Assembly: GCA_051891435.1 (NCBI GenBank)
Contig: JBJFFE010000032.1
Coordinates: 1 to 11,678 of the forward strand
Reading direction: 5' to 3'
Source of the DNA: UMGS1933 sp051891435
GTDB lineage: Bacteria > Bacillota > Clostridia > TANB77 > CAG-508
Length of the DNA: 11,678 bases
Part shown: piece by piece, positions 1 to 6,579 of the stretch
How positions within the stretch are numbered: position 1 is the first letter of the stretch
Layout of the letters: each line of letters opens with the position of its first letter
Position numbers and translations under genes: made by a program
The notes under the pieces: model-generated
The model's database searches: none
Seen by the model: only the letters and a program-made list of their open reading frames with translations
Told to the model about the DNA's origin: nothing

Positions 1-54
1 GTAAATAACAAAAAAAGCAATAAAAAAGAAACAAAAAGTTAAAAAATAATAAAA

Positions 55-71
55 AGTCGAAAAATGTCGAA
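55..71 (+). promoter_or_regulatory. Tandem Spo0A-box-like pair (candidate)
   Basis: Positions 65-71 read TGTCGAA, an exact match to the 0A box known to bind the sporulation regulator Spo0A. Positions 55-61 read AGTCGAA, one mismatch away, in the same orientation and exactly 10 bp (one helical turn) upstream. Direct repeats at that spacing suit a Spo0A dimer. The pair lies about 32 bp upstream of the -35 of the J-protein promoter. A single 7-mer match is expected about once by chance in a window of this size and composition, so only the tandem arrangement and location give it weight. Confidence 0.4.
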
Positions 72-103
72 TTTCAAAATTCAACAAAAATATAAAAAAA
101 AAG

Positions 104-133
104 TTGAAAGAGTATATAAAAATATGCTATAAT
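104..133 (+). promoter_or_regulatory. Sigma-A-type extended -10 promoter of the J-protein gene
   Basis: The -35 is TTGAAA (104-109) and the -10 is TATAAT (128-133), with an 18-bp spacer and an extended -10 TGC at 125-127. The predicted start near 140 leaves a short leader with GGAGG at 161-165. The ATG at 132 lies inside the -10 and so cannot be the gene start. Confidence 0.75.
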
Positions 134-173
134 GCATGATAGATTTATAGTCCATTTTTTGGAGGATGTTGAA

Positions 174-1067
174 ATGATTTTTAGAGATTACTATAAAATA
201 CTAGGCTTAGATACAAATAAAGTTAGTATTGATGAAATAAAAATTGCTTTTAGAGAGCAAGCAAAAAAATATCATCCAGATGTAAATAGACAAAATAAAA
301 ATACAGAGGAACGTTTTAAGGACATAAATGAGGCATATAAAATTTTGTCGACACCTGCTAGTAAAAGAAAATATGATAGACAATGGAATGCAAGAGTTGG
401 AAAAAAGAAAAAAATACAACAAAAAAAGGTTGAAAGAAACAACAATGGTAGCATTGTCACAGAAATCAAAGCAATGTTTTTTGGACAAAAAGAGGGAACT
501 ACAACAGAGAAAGTATATAAAAAAATTCCGATAAAAGGTGAAAATGTTGAAACAGAAATAAATGTAAAACTAGAGGATGCATATTTCGGAGTAGAAAAGA
601 AAATATCGCTAAGAACAGTGAAAGGTAAAATGATAACCTTCAATGTGAAAATTCCAGCAGGAATTAGAAATGGTGAAAAAATCAGATTAGCAGGACAGGG
701 AAAAAAGGGAACAAATGGTGGAAAAAATGGAGATCTGTTTATAAAAATCAATATTTTAAATAATAAAAAATTTAAATTAGATGGATGTGATCTTGTAACA
801 GATTTATATATATCTCCATGGGAAGCTGCATTAGGTAAAAAGGTAACAATAGATTCTTTGGAAGAACAAGTCAGTGTTTCTATACCAGCAGGCGTGCAAA
901 GTGGAGAAAATTTAAGAATAGAGCAAAAGGGTTATAAAGATGGACAAGGTGGAAGAGGTGCTCTAGTTGCAAACATTAAAACAGTAGTGCCAAAAGAGTT
1001 AACAGACGAAGAAAAAGAGTTATTTGAAAAATTAAAAGAAATATCAAAATTTAATCCAAGAAATTAA
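174..1067 (+). CDS. J-domain co-chaperone, class II (CbpA/DnaJ-like)
   Basis: Cytoplasmic Hsp40-type protein of 297 aa, expected to stimulate DnaK ATPase and deliver clients. The N-terminal J domain spans about residues 4-68 and contains the HPD motif at 34-36 (in YHPDVN) and the helix IV segment ending KRKYDRQW. A Lys-rich linker (about 70-120) replaces the usual Gly/Phe region. The DnaJ C-terminal beta domains fill about 122-285. There are no CxxCxGxG zinc-finger repeats, so this is the CbpA class rather than true DnaJ; E. coli CbpA is of similar length. The start at 174 is chosen because GGAGG (161-165) sits 8 bases upstream; an earlier in-frame ATG at 132 overlaps the -10. It stands alone, with no dnaK or grpE nearby, and its upstream region carries a candidate Spo0A site, suggesting a stage-specific rather than housekeeping co-chaperone (inference). 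Confidence 0.9.
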   Translation: MIFRDYYKILGLDTNKVSIDEIKIAFREQAKKYHPDVNRQNKNTEERFKDINEAYKILSTPASKRKYDRQWNARVGKKKKIQQKKVERNNNGSIVTEIKAMFFGQKEGTTTEKVYKKIPIKGENVETEINVKLEDAYFGVEKKISLRTVKGKMITFNVKIPAGIRNGEKIRLAGQGKKGTNGGKNGDLFIKINILNNKKFKLDGCDLVTDLYISPWEAALGKKVTIDSLEEQVSVSIPAGVQSGENLRIEQKGYKDGQGGRGALVANIKTVVPKELTDEEKELFEKLKEISKFNPRN

Positions 1068-1077
1068 AAATAAAAGA

Positions 1078-1153
1078 TGTAGGGGCCGCACTCCGGGGTG
1101 CCCCGTAAATATATTAAATATTTATTTCGGGTAGCCGAAGGCTCCCCTCTACA
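1078..1153. repeat. Folded intergenic palindromic element (TGTAGGGG...CCCCTCTACA)
   Basis: The outer arms are TGTAGGGG (1078-1085) and CCCCTCTACA (1144-1153), which pair with a two-base bulge. Inside are further stems: CCCG-TAAATAT (1102-1112) against ATATTTA...CGGG (1118-1131), and AGCC-GAA-GGCT (1133-1143). It can therefore form a multi-branched structure. There is no T-tract after it, so a simple intrinsic terminator is unlikely, although it directly follows the J-protein gene. It shares its TGTAGGGGC-type ends with two other spacer palindromes in this window. The GC content is much higher than the surroundings, as is typical of dispersed REP-like elements. Confidence 0.65.
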
Positions 1154-1200
1154 TATATTATAAAATATGTTAAATAATAAACCAAAAAATGCCAAAACAG

Positions 1201-1229
1201 TTGACATAAATACAAAAAAGTTGTATAAT
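1201..1229 (+). promoter_or_regulatory. Perfect-consensus sigma-A promoter for the 188 aa / 53 aa / virD4-like unit
   Basis: TTGACA (1201-1206) and TATAAT (1224-1229) are separated by exactly 17 bp. All 12 hexamer positions match the consensus. The predicted start is near 1236, giving a leader of about 54 nt before the ATG at 1290. A promoter this strong in front of a coupling-protein gene would normally need repression; a palindrome overlies its -10. Confidence 0.85.
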
Positions 1230-1246
1230 TAAAAAGGATTATACAA
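1221..1246. promoter_or_regulatory. Candidate operator: 9-bp inverted repeat over the -10 and start site
   Basis: TTGTATAAT (1221-1229) and ATTATACAA (1238-1246) are perfect inverted arms separated by 8 bp. The left arm contains the whole -10 hexamer and the centre (about 1233.5) is next to the predicted start. Because the left arm is not transcribed, this is better explained as a DNA site for a dimeric repressor than as an RNA hairpin. No regulator gene for it is visible in the window. Confidence 0.55.
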
Positions 1247-1289
1247 AAGACGAAGGGCATTAAAATATAGAAATGAGGTGCTTTAATAT

Positions 1290-1856
1290 ATGGAACAATC
1301 AATAAATGGAAAACACTTTAGTATAACAGACCCTAAAGGAGTTAAAACAGTAATATATGAGGTAAACAAAACAGAAAAAGAAACTGCAAAGCAAGGCCCT
1401 AAATTTACTGTTGAAAGGCTAGATTTTACAGAAGAATTAGTAGGAGAAAAAACTAAAAAAACATTTTTTATAGATGAACCTAAGCCAGATGGAAATAAAT
1501 TGGTTATTTTATCTTTTGGACAAGATAAAGTAGTGATTAATAATGGGGTTTTAGAAGGAGATAAAGTATTAATAACTAAAAAACCAATGCCATTTAAGTT
1601 TAGAACTTTATATTCTGAACAAGAAACTGAATATAAAGAAGTAGAATATACACCAAATTTAAAAAGACCTATATCAATTATAGATCCAGAAACAGCAGAG
1701 GAAGTCAAACCAGTTTTGTATTTTGACGAAGAAACAAATGAGGTAAAAGGAAAGTGTAAATTAAAACCTTACAAAAATTATTTCGCTTTTGAAGTAAGAG
1801 AATTGACAGATGAGAAGATACATGTTGTAGGGGGAAATCCTGTATTAGAAAATTAA
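1290..1856 (+). CDS. Unrecognised 188-aa cytoplasmic protein, first gene of the virD4-like unit
   Basis: I do not recognise the family. The protein is 188 aa, charged (Lys/Glu rich), with no signal peptide or membrane segment. Alternating hydrophobic residues suggest a beta-rich fold. Three short segments resemble each other: SITDP..VKTVIY (11-23), FIDEP...NKLVILSF (60-76) and SIIDP...VKPVLYF (129-145), hinting at a repeated beta unit. The start ATG at 1290 has GAGGTG (1275-1280) 9 bases upstream. It follows a perfect sigma-A promoter and lies 16 bases before the 53-aa gene, so it is probably co-transcribed with the VirD4-type ATPase and could be an accessory or substrate-adaptor protein, as PcfB is for PcfC. 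No sequence similarity to PcfB is evident to me; that role is inference from position only. Confidence 0.75.
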   Translation: MEQSINGKHFSITDPKGVKTVIYEVNKTEKETAKQGPKFTVERLDFTEELVGEKTKKTFFIDEPKPDGNKLVILSFGQDKVVINNGVLEGDKVLITKKPMPFKFRTLYSEQETEYKEVEYTPNLKRPISIIDPETAEEVKPVLYFDEETNEVKGKCKLKPYKNYFAFEVRELTDEKIHVVGGNPVLEN

Positions 1857-1872
1857 GGAGGATATGATTATT

Positions 1873-2034
1873 ATGAAAAGCCAAAAAGAAATGTTCTTTG
1901 GTAGAAAAATGGATCCTTGTGATTATGATGCTACGTTAGCAAAAGTTTTAGGAGAAAATTCATGTGTGGTTATAAACGCATATAATGGAAAGAAGAAATA
2001 CAAGGGACCTAAACAAGAAGAATTTGTTAAATAG
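1873..2034 (+). CDS. Unrecognised small protein (53 aa) between the 188-aa gene and virD4-like gene
   Basis: A 53-aa open frame starting MKSQKEMFFGRK and ending QEEFVK. An in-frame ATG at 1864 would add three residues, but it is only 2 bases after AAGGAGG (1855-1861). The ATG at 1873 is 11 bases away and is preferred. The protein has two cysteines (in DPCDYD and ENSCVV), a basic stretch NGKKKYKG near the C terminus, and no membrane segment. The ribosome binding site is strong and overlaps the stop of the gene before it, and the next gene begins 28 bases later, which argues for real translation within the operon. The function is unknown. Confidence 0.65.
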   Translation: MKSQKEMFFGRKMDPCDYDATLAKVLGENSCVVINAYNGKKKYKGPKQEEFVK

Positions 2035-2062
2035 AATTTCACAAAAGAAAAGGTGATAATAT

Positions 2063-2530
2063 ATGTATAAAATAAAACATGCGTTAAAAAAAGGAAAACC
2101 AGTTTTTATAGTTGTATTAGTACTATGGGTAATTTTATCCGTAGTATTAATTGCGCCTGGAGCTGTTAGTATGATTGACTCTAAAGCGACTGAACAGAGT
2201 GCTGTTGATTTATTTCTTACTAATATTAGTGACATAACAGGTAATTTAGGAAAAGCTTTTGAATCAGAATATATAAGTACATTTGCAAAAGGAGAGTTAT
2301 ATTTAGTTTTTGCATTACTTGTTTTAGCAACAGTTGGATTATTAAAATCCTTACCCAAAAATGAATATACAGATATTGAACATGGTTCAAGTGATTGGGC
2401 AACAGGAGGAGAGCAATATAAAATATTAAGCCCTAAAAAAGGAATTTTACTAGCAGAAAAAAATTATTTGCCAGTAGATAAAAGAGGGAACGTAAATGTT
2501 TTAATTGTTGGACGGTTCTGGTTCTGGTAA
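2063..2530 (+). CDS. VirD4/TraG-type coupling protein, N-terminal part (frameshifted)
   Basis: This is the N-terminal quarter of a type IV secretion coupling ATPase. It has two membrane helices (about residues 13-32 and 80-97) with an extracytoplasmic loop between them, then the start of the nucleotide-binding domain ending VNVLIVG. From 2513 the frame is wrong and it terminates after RFWFW. AAAGGTG (2049-2055) precedes the ATG by 7 bases. The rest of the protein continues in the +1 frame. Removing one base in GGACGG (2511-2516; C2513 is the simplest choice) restores GGSGSGKS, a perfect Walker A loop, and gives one protein of 644 aa. The order of two helices and then the ATPase matches the PcfC/Tn1549-type VirD4 family of Firmicutes, which links a relaxase-DNA substrate to the conjugation channel. 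Confidence 0.85.
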   Translation: MYKIKHALKKGKPVFIVVLVLWVILSVVLIAPGAVSMIDSKATEQSAVDLFLTNISDITGNLGKAFESEYISTFAKGELYLVFALLVLATVGLLKSLPKNEYTDIEHGSSDWATGGEQYKILSPKKGILLAEKNYLPVDKRGNVNVLIVGRFWFW

Positions 2531-3998
2531 ATCAGCATCATATGTTATTCCAAATGCATACCAACTATTAGGGTCATATGTATTTACAGATCCAAAAGGT
2601 GAATTATACGATAAGACAGCAGGATATCTAAAGGCAAAAGGTTATGATATAAAAGTATTAAATTTAGTAAATCCACAAAAAAGTGACGGATATAACCCTT
2701 TAATGCATATTGAGAGTGAAATAGATGTTGATGTTATTGCTAACACAATAGTAAAAGGTCAAAAAACAGAAGGAAGTAATTCTGATCCATATTGGGATGA
2801 TATGGCAGAAATGCTATTAAAAGCTTTAATATATTATTTATTAGCCACTAGACCAGAAGAAGAACAAAACCTAGCAAGTTGTGCAGAACTAGTTAGAGCT
2901 GCAAATAGCAATGGTGGAGGAAACTTACTTACAGAATTAATGAACCAGCTTCCATATGACCACCCAGCTAGAATGAACTATAAATCTATAGAAATTGCGC
3001 CAGAAAAAACTTATGGTTCTATTCTAAGTACATTACAATCAAAACTTGGTAAGTTCGATTCAAAGGAAATTGCAGAATTAACATCAACTAATACAATAAA
3101 TTTTGAAGACATTGGAAGTAGGAAAACAGCAGTCTATGTTATATCATCAGATACACATACAGCATACGATTTCTTGCTTACAATATTCTTCTCACAAATG
3201 ATACAACATTTATATGATTTCGCAGATAAACAAGGTGGAGCACTTCCACAACCGACATATTTTATATTAGATGAGTTTGCAAACATTGGTAAAATACCAG
3301 ATTTTGATAAGAAAATCTCTACATCAAGAAGTAGAAAAATTTCTTTTAGTGTTATTTTACAAAACTTAGACCAATTAGAGGCTGTATATGAAAAATCACA
3401 TGAAACGATAATTGGTAACTGTGATACAACAGTTTTCTTAGGAAGTAACTCACAAAAAACTGTTGAGTATTTCTCAAAAGAATTAGGAGAAAAAACAGTT
3501 GAAAGAGATAGCTGGTCTGTAAGTAAAGATAAACATATGTGGAGACAAGGATATAACAAATCAGACCAAATTATGGCAAGAGCATTAATGACACCAGATG
3601 AACTTAGAAGACTAGATAATGATATGTGTATTATATTTGAAAAGGGTATAAAACCTATAAAGGCTCAAAAATATTACTATTTCAAATACAATACTGCAAA
3701 TTTAGTAAAACAATATGCAGTAGACCATAATGATAGAGAAGATGTAAATAGAGGAACATGGAGAAAGTATAACCCATATAACCCTTATGTGGAGGAAAAA
3801 GAAGGAGACAAAGAAAAAGAAAATACGACCATTGAATCTTTAGATGATTTATTTGAAGATGATAAAGAAGAACCAAAAAAAGAAGAAAAAGTTGTAGCAA
3901 AAGTAGATAATAAACAGGAAGAATCATATGATATTCAAAAAGAATTAGAAGCAAAATTTGATGAACTGTTTGGAGCATTTGACGACGATAATAATTAA
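2505..3998 (+). CDS. VirD4/TraG-type coupling protein, ATPase part (frameshifted)
   Basis: Main cytoplasmic ATPase portion. Visible are Walker A (GSGSGKS, K156 in the joined protein), the DPKGELY motif just after it, Walker B in YFILDEFANIG (D403-E404), and the conserved SRSRKISFSVILQNLDQL stretch that follows, typical of VirD4/TraG proteins. The C-terminal tail (about the last 90 aa) is Lys/Glu/Asp rich and poorly conserved in type, possibly a substrate-contact tail. A TTG at 2505 could start a separate protein, but it has no ribosome binding site and would lack the beginning of the fold, so it is treated as the continuation of the upstream frame. No relaxase, VirB4 or integrase gene is present in the window. 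A strong terminator follows the stop, so this is the last gene of its unit. Confidence 0.9.
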   Translation: MLDGSGSGKSASYVIPNAYQLLGSYVFTDPKGELYDKTAGYLKAKGYDIKVLNLVNPQKSDGYNPLMHIESEIDVDVIANTIVKGQKTEGSNSDPYWDDMAEMLLKALIYYLLATRPEEEQNLASCAELVRAANSNGGGNLLTELMNQLPYDHPARMNYKSIEIAPEKTYGSILSTLQSKLGKFDSKEIAELTSTNTINFEDIGSRKTAVYVISSDTHTAYDFLLTIFFSQMIQHLYDFADKQGGALPQPTYFILDEFANIGKIPDFDKKISTSRSRKISFSVILQNLDQLEAVYEKSHETIIGNCDTTVFLGSNSQKTVEYFSKELGEKTVERDSWSVSKDKHMWRQGYNKSDQIMARALMTPDELRRLDNDMCIIFEKGIKPIKAQKYYYFKYNTANLVKQYAVDHNDREDVNRGTWRKYNPYNPYVEEKEGDKEKENTTIESLDDLFEDDKEEPKKEEKVVAKVDNKQEESYDIQKELEAKFDELFGAFDDDNN

Positions 3999-4033
3999 TG
4001 CTCTTCACATAGTAAATGTTTAGTGCGATAGTA

Positions 4034-4097
4034 GCCAAACGCAGGGGTTATATATTTTAAAATATATAACCCCGACGAGCTTTGGCGGATTTTTTTT
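4034..4097 (+). terminator. Strong intrinsic terminator after the virD4-like gene
   Basis: A perfect 30-base palindrome with 15-bp arms (GGGGTTATATATTTT at 4044-4058 and its complement to 4073) sits inside an outer stem GCCAAA (4034-4039) / TTTGGC (4081-4086). It is followed by GGA and eight Ts (4090-4097). The internal loops on the two sides are unequal. It ends 22 bases before the nucleotidase start, so it may also act within that gene's leader. Confidence 0.85.
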
Positions 4098-4119
4098 ATA
4101 AAATTAAATGGAGGAAAAA

Positions 4120-4680
4120 ATGAATATAGGAATAGACATAGACGACACAATAAACAACTTACATGATATATTAATAAAAAAAGGAACAGAATTTAATAAA
4201 AAGGAAAACATAAAATATGAAATAAAAGACGATGAATGGTGCTGGGATAAAGCTTTTGGTTGGGATGATTTAACTGCTAAAAAATTTCTAAATGAAAATA
4301 TAGAAAATGCATATTTAAATGCAGGAATTAAGGAAAATGCATCAGAAGTTATTAACAAATTACACGCAGAAGGGAACAAAATTATAATAATTACATCTAG
4401 AGGAGAAGACCACTGCCCAAATGCGTATAAAATTTCTGAAACTTGGTTAAAAGGAAAAAATGTGCAATTTGATAAATTAATTGTTGGCTCAATTGATAAA
4501 GGAAAAGCTTGTGTAGAAAACAAAATAGATGTTTTTATAGATGACCATGTAGACTTTTGCGAAGGAGTGGCAAAAACAACAACTAAAGTTTTGATGTTTA
4601 ATAGTCCCTATAATCAGAAAGAAACAAAATATAAAAGAGTATATGATTGGAATGAGGTTTATAGGGAAATAAATTTGTAG
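4120..4680 (+). CDS. HAD-superfamily 5'(3')-nucleotidase, NT5C type
   Basis: A 186-aa cytoplasmic phosphatase expected to dephosphorylate (deoxy)nucleoside monophosphates. Motif I is GIDIDDT with nucleophile D6 and acid/base D8. The residues following it, with the WCWDKAFGWDD segment as the small cap (about 15-65), fit the deoxyribonucleotidase branch. Motif II is IIIITSR (T92 or S93), the lysine of motif III is probably K127 or K129 in SIDKGKA, and the metal-binding acidic pair is D141-D142 in DVFIDDH. Length suits the family. The start at 4120 is chosen because GGAGG (4110-4114) lies 5 bases upstream; the ATG at 4108 overlaps that site. There is no room for a promoter between the terminator and the gene, so it depends on read-through or on a promoter upstream of the hairpin. 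The exact substrate cannot be read from the sequence. Confidence 0.85.
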   Translation: MNIGIDIDDTINNLHDILIKKGTEFNKKENIKYEIKDDEWCWDKAFGWDDLTAKKFLNENIENAYLNAGIKENASEVINKLHAEGNKIIIITSRGEDHCPNAYKISETWLKGKNVQFDKLIVGSIDKGKACVENKIDVFIDDHVDFCEGVAKTTTKVLMFNSPYNQKETKYKRVYDWNEVYREINL

Positions 4681-4694
4681 AAAGAAATATAAAA

Positions 4695-4719
4695 GGGGGC
4701 GCAATCATGCGCCCCTACA
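4695..4719 (-). terminator. GC-rich hairpin between convergent genes, probable terminator of the sensor kinase
   Basis: GGGGCGCA (4696-4703), loop ATCA, TGCGCCCC (4708-4715): a perfect 8-bp stem. On the - strand it is followed by CCTTTTATATTTCTTTC, U-rich enough for termination of the kinase transcript. On the + strand the tail (TACAGTTTG) is poor, so it is at best a weak terminator for the nucleotidase. On the - strand it begins TGTAGGGGCGCA and so also belongs to the palindromic repeat family noted at 1078 and 6580. Confidence 0.65.
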
Positions 4720-4734
4720 GTTTGTAATTAAATT

Positions 4735-6555
4735 CTAATTGTTTGATACTGCTAATGGTATTTCTATATAGAAGGTTGTGCCTTCTCCTTTTTTTGTTTC
4801 ATATCTCATGTTTCCGTTAAAATGAGCTTTTATATTTGAATAAGACATAAATAATCCTAACCCAGTTCCATTTTTCCCTTTAGTTGTAACCATTTCTTTA
4901 AAGAGTTTTTCTTCAACTTTATCTGGTAAGCCACCAGCAAAGTCTTGAATACTTATAACTAAATTATTATTTCTCTGTGATAATGTAAAATTAATTTCTT
5001 TATTGGGCTCTCCGTTATAGGCTTGTATTGCATTTGAGATGATATTATTGATAACTTGTACTAAACTATTAATATTTCCGTTAACTGAAGTGTTTTTATC
5101 TAAGTTAATAGAAGTATTTAAAGTAACCAAAGAATTTTTTAATTCATGTTTCATTAATATATCTACATATTTTACAAGTTCTTCAATAGTAAAACCATTA
5201 AACGTATTATCTGAAAAAGCTACTGCTTGACCTTTAACAGCAGTAATAATGTCTGACATATAAGATAAATGAGTACGTATTTTTGTAATCCATTCATCTA
5301 TATCATTTGCAATTGCATGGTGATCTTCTACTGTTACTTCAGGGTCTCCTACTGAATCCCTGTATTCAGTAACTAAATCTGAAATTCCTTCGGCTGCTCC
5401 AGAAATTGACATTATTGGTGTTTTTAAGTTGTGGGCAATACCACCAATCATTTGACCAAGAGAAGCTAAACGTTCCTTTTCTATAAGGATCTCTTGATTT
5501 TCTTTAATCGTTTGCATGTCTAGGTTATGTTGAGTAACATCTTTTAGCAGAACAAGTGTACCTAAGAAACTATTTTTATTTTTAATGCTATTAATTTCAA
5601 TATGAAAATATTTATTAATAGATGCCCAATGCTTTTCAAAAGTTACAGTAGAATCATCTATTTTTGTTTTATTAATAGCTGCAATAAGAACTTCTACATC
5701 AATATTAAGTTCAGTAAATTTTTTTAATACATCTAAAATATTAACATTTCTAATTTCAGAACTAGAAAGTTTGAAAGTGTCTAATAAAGTTTGATTAAAA
5801 TCTGTTATAATCATATCTTCATTTAGAACTATATAACTATCAGATATTCTATCTACTATTCTTTGAAGTGCAATAGGAGTGACCTTTAAAAAATCAAATT
5901 TGAATATTGCAAAAGCAATAAACAAAATCGCGAAAGTAAATGTAATAGGTGTTACATAAACACTTATCTTTACTAAACCAAAAGTTCCAAGTAAATTAAT
6001 AATTAGAGGTATAGAACATCCAATTGTTATAAGTAAGGCTTGCCTAGAAAAAAAACCGGAATTTTTAATTGAGTACTTAATCAGTATTAATATACTAACA
6101 GAATATAATAATAAAGTATAGATTGTATGAATATAGAAATATTTTCCGACAATTCCCTCAGATATATTAGTAGAATATTCAATAAAAAATAGATGATGGA
6201 AATCATTTGTCCATAATAATATTATTGATAAAATTGGAATAATAAATAGCAATAAGTATTTTTTTGTAAATTTAATTTTTGTTTTTGCAAATATTAATGC
6301 TATAAAAAGAAAAGCAACTGGCAAAAAACATGTTCCAATATATACAAAATAATCAAAATATATTGGAGGTATATCACTAATGCTACAAAAAGTAATTTGT
6401 AACAGTAAGCCTATACAACAAATAAGTAAACAAATAATAGCAAAAATAAATGCTTTTTTTATTTGAGACTTAGTTTTTGTTTTGTCAATAAAAACAAATA
6501 ATAATAATATCAATAAAGTTGTAATAATTAAGCTTATAAAGGCAAGTGTATTCAT
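4735..6555 (-). CDS. Membrane sensor histidine kinase (7TM-PAS-HisKA-HATPase)
   Basis: A 606-aa inner-membrane sensor kinase. Residues 1-222 hold about seven hydrophobic helices with the LLWTNDFHHLFF segment typical of the histidine kinase 7TM sensor domain. A PAS-like domain spans about 228-345, a coiled linker about 345-365, and the H-box GGIAHNLKTPI has H375. The N-box is NNIISNA (503-509), the G1 region DFAGGLP (538-544) and G2 GTGLGL (563-568). The residue after the phospho-acceptor His is Asn rather than the usual Glu/Asp, and the G1 box has Ala where Gly is usual. The start is supported by GGAGG (6564-6568) 8 bases upstream. No response regulator gene adjoins it, so it is an orphan kinase. 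It lies 54 bases downstream of the NRPS in the same direction and may share its transcript. Confidence 0.92.
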   Translation of the reverse strand: MNTLAFISLIITTLLILLLFVFIDKTKTKSQIKKAFIFAIICLLICCIGLLLQITFCSISDIPPIYFDYFVYIGTCFLPVAFLFIALIFAKTKIKFTKKYLLLFIIPILSIILLWTNDFHHLFFIEYSTNISEGIVGKYFYIHTIYTLLLYSVSILILIKYSIKNSGFFSRQALLITIGCSIPLIINLLGTFGLVKISVYVTPITFTFAILFIAFAIFKFDFLKVTPIALQRIVDRISDSYIVLNEDMIITDFNQTLLDTFKLSSSEIRNVNILDVLKKFTELNIDVEVLIAAINKTKIDDSTVTFEKHWASINKYFHIEINSIKNKNSFLGTLVLLKDVTQHNLDMQTIKENQEILIEKERLASLGQMIGGIAHNLKTPIMSISGAAEGISDLVTEYRDSVGDPEVTVEDHHAIANDIDEWITKIRTHLSYMSDIITAVKGQAVAFSDNTFNGFTIEELVKYVDILMKHELKNSLVTLNTSINLDKNTSVNGNINSLVQVINNIISNAIQAYNGEPNKEINFTLSQRNNNLVISIQDFAGGLPDKVEEKLFKEMVTTKGKNGTGLGLFMSYSNIKAHFNGNMRYETKKGEGTTFYIEIPLAVSNN

Positions 6556-6579
6556 ATATTTTTCCTCCGTATTTTTATT

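Noticed and set aside
69..82. GAATTT-CA-AAATTC palindrome as an operator
   Set aside because: Short and entirely ordinary for such AT-rich sequence; it overlaps the 0A-like box but adds no independent support.
132..173. Upstream ATG giving a 311-aa J protein
   Set aside because: The ATG overlaps the TATAAT -10 hexamer and has no ribosome site; ATG 174 has GGAGG 8 bases upstream and starts directly at the J domain.
272..751. 159-aa open frame on the - strand inside the J-protein gene
   Set aside because: Antisense shadow of a well-supported gene; rich in Phe/Ser/Pro from reversed A-rich codons, with no recognisable domain or ribosome site.
1068..1289. CRISPR, tRNA or riboswitch in the spacer before the 188-aa gene
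   Set aside because: There is no repeat-spacer periodicity and no cloverleaf with an acceptor end or T-loop; the structure is better explained as a palindromic repeat followed by a promoter-operator.
2505..2513. TTG start for a separate 497-aa ATPase or a programmed frameshift
   Set aside because: There is no ribosome site, the start would cut the fold at Walker A, and no slippery heptamer or stimulatory hairpin is evident at GGACGG; a plain one-base insertion or error explains it better.
4108..4119. ATG 4108 as nucleotidase start
   Set aside because: It overlaps the GGAGG site itself; ATG 4120 is correctly spaced and begins directly before motif I.
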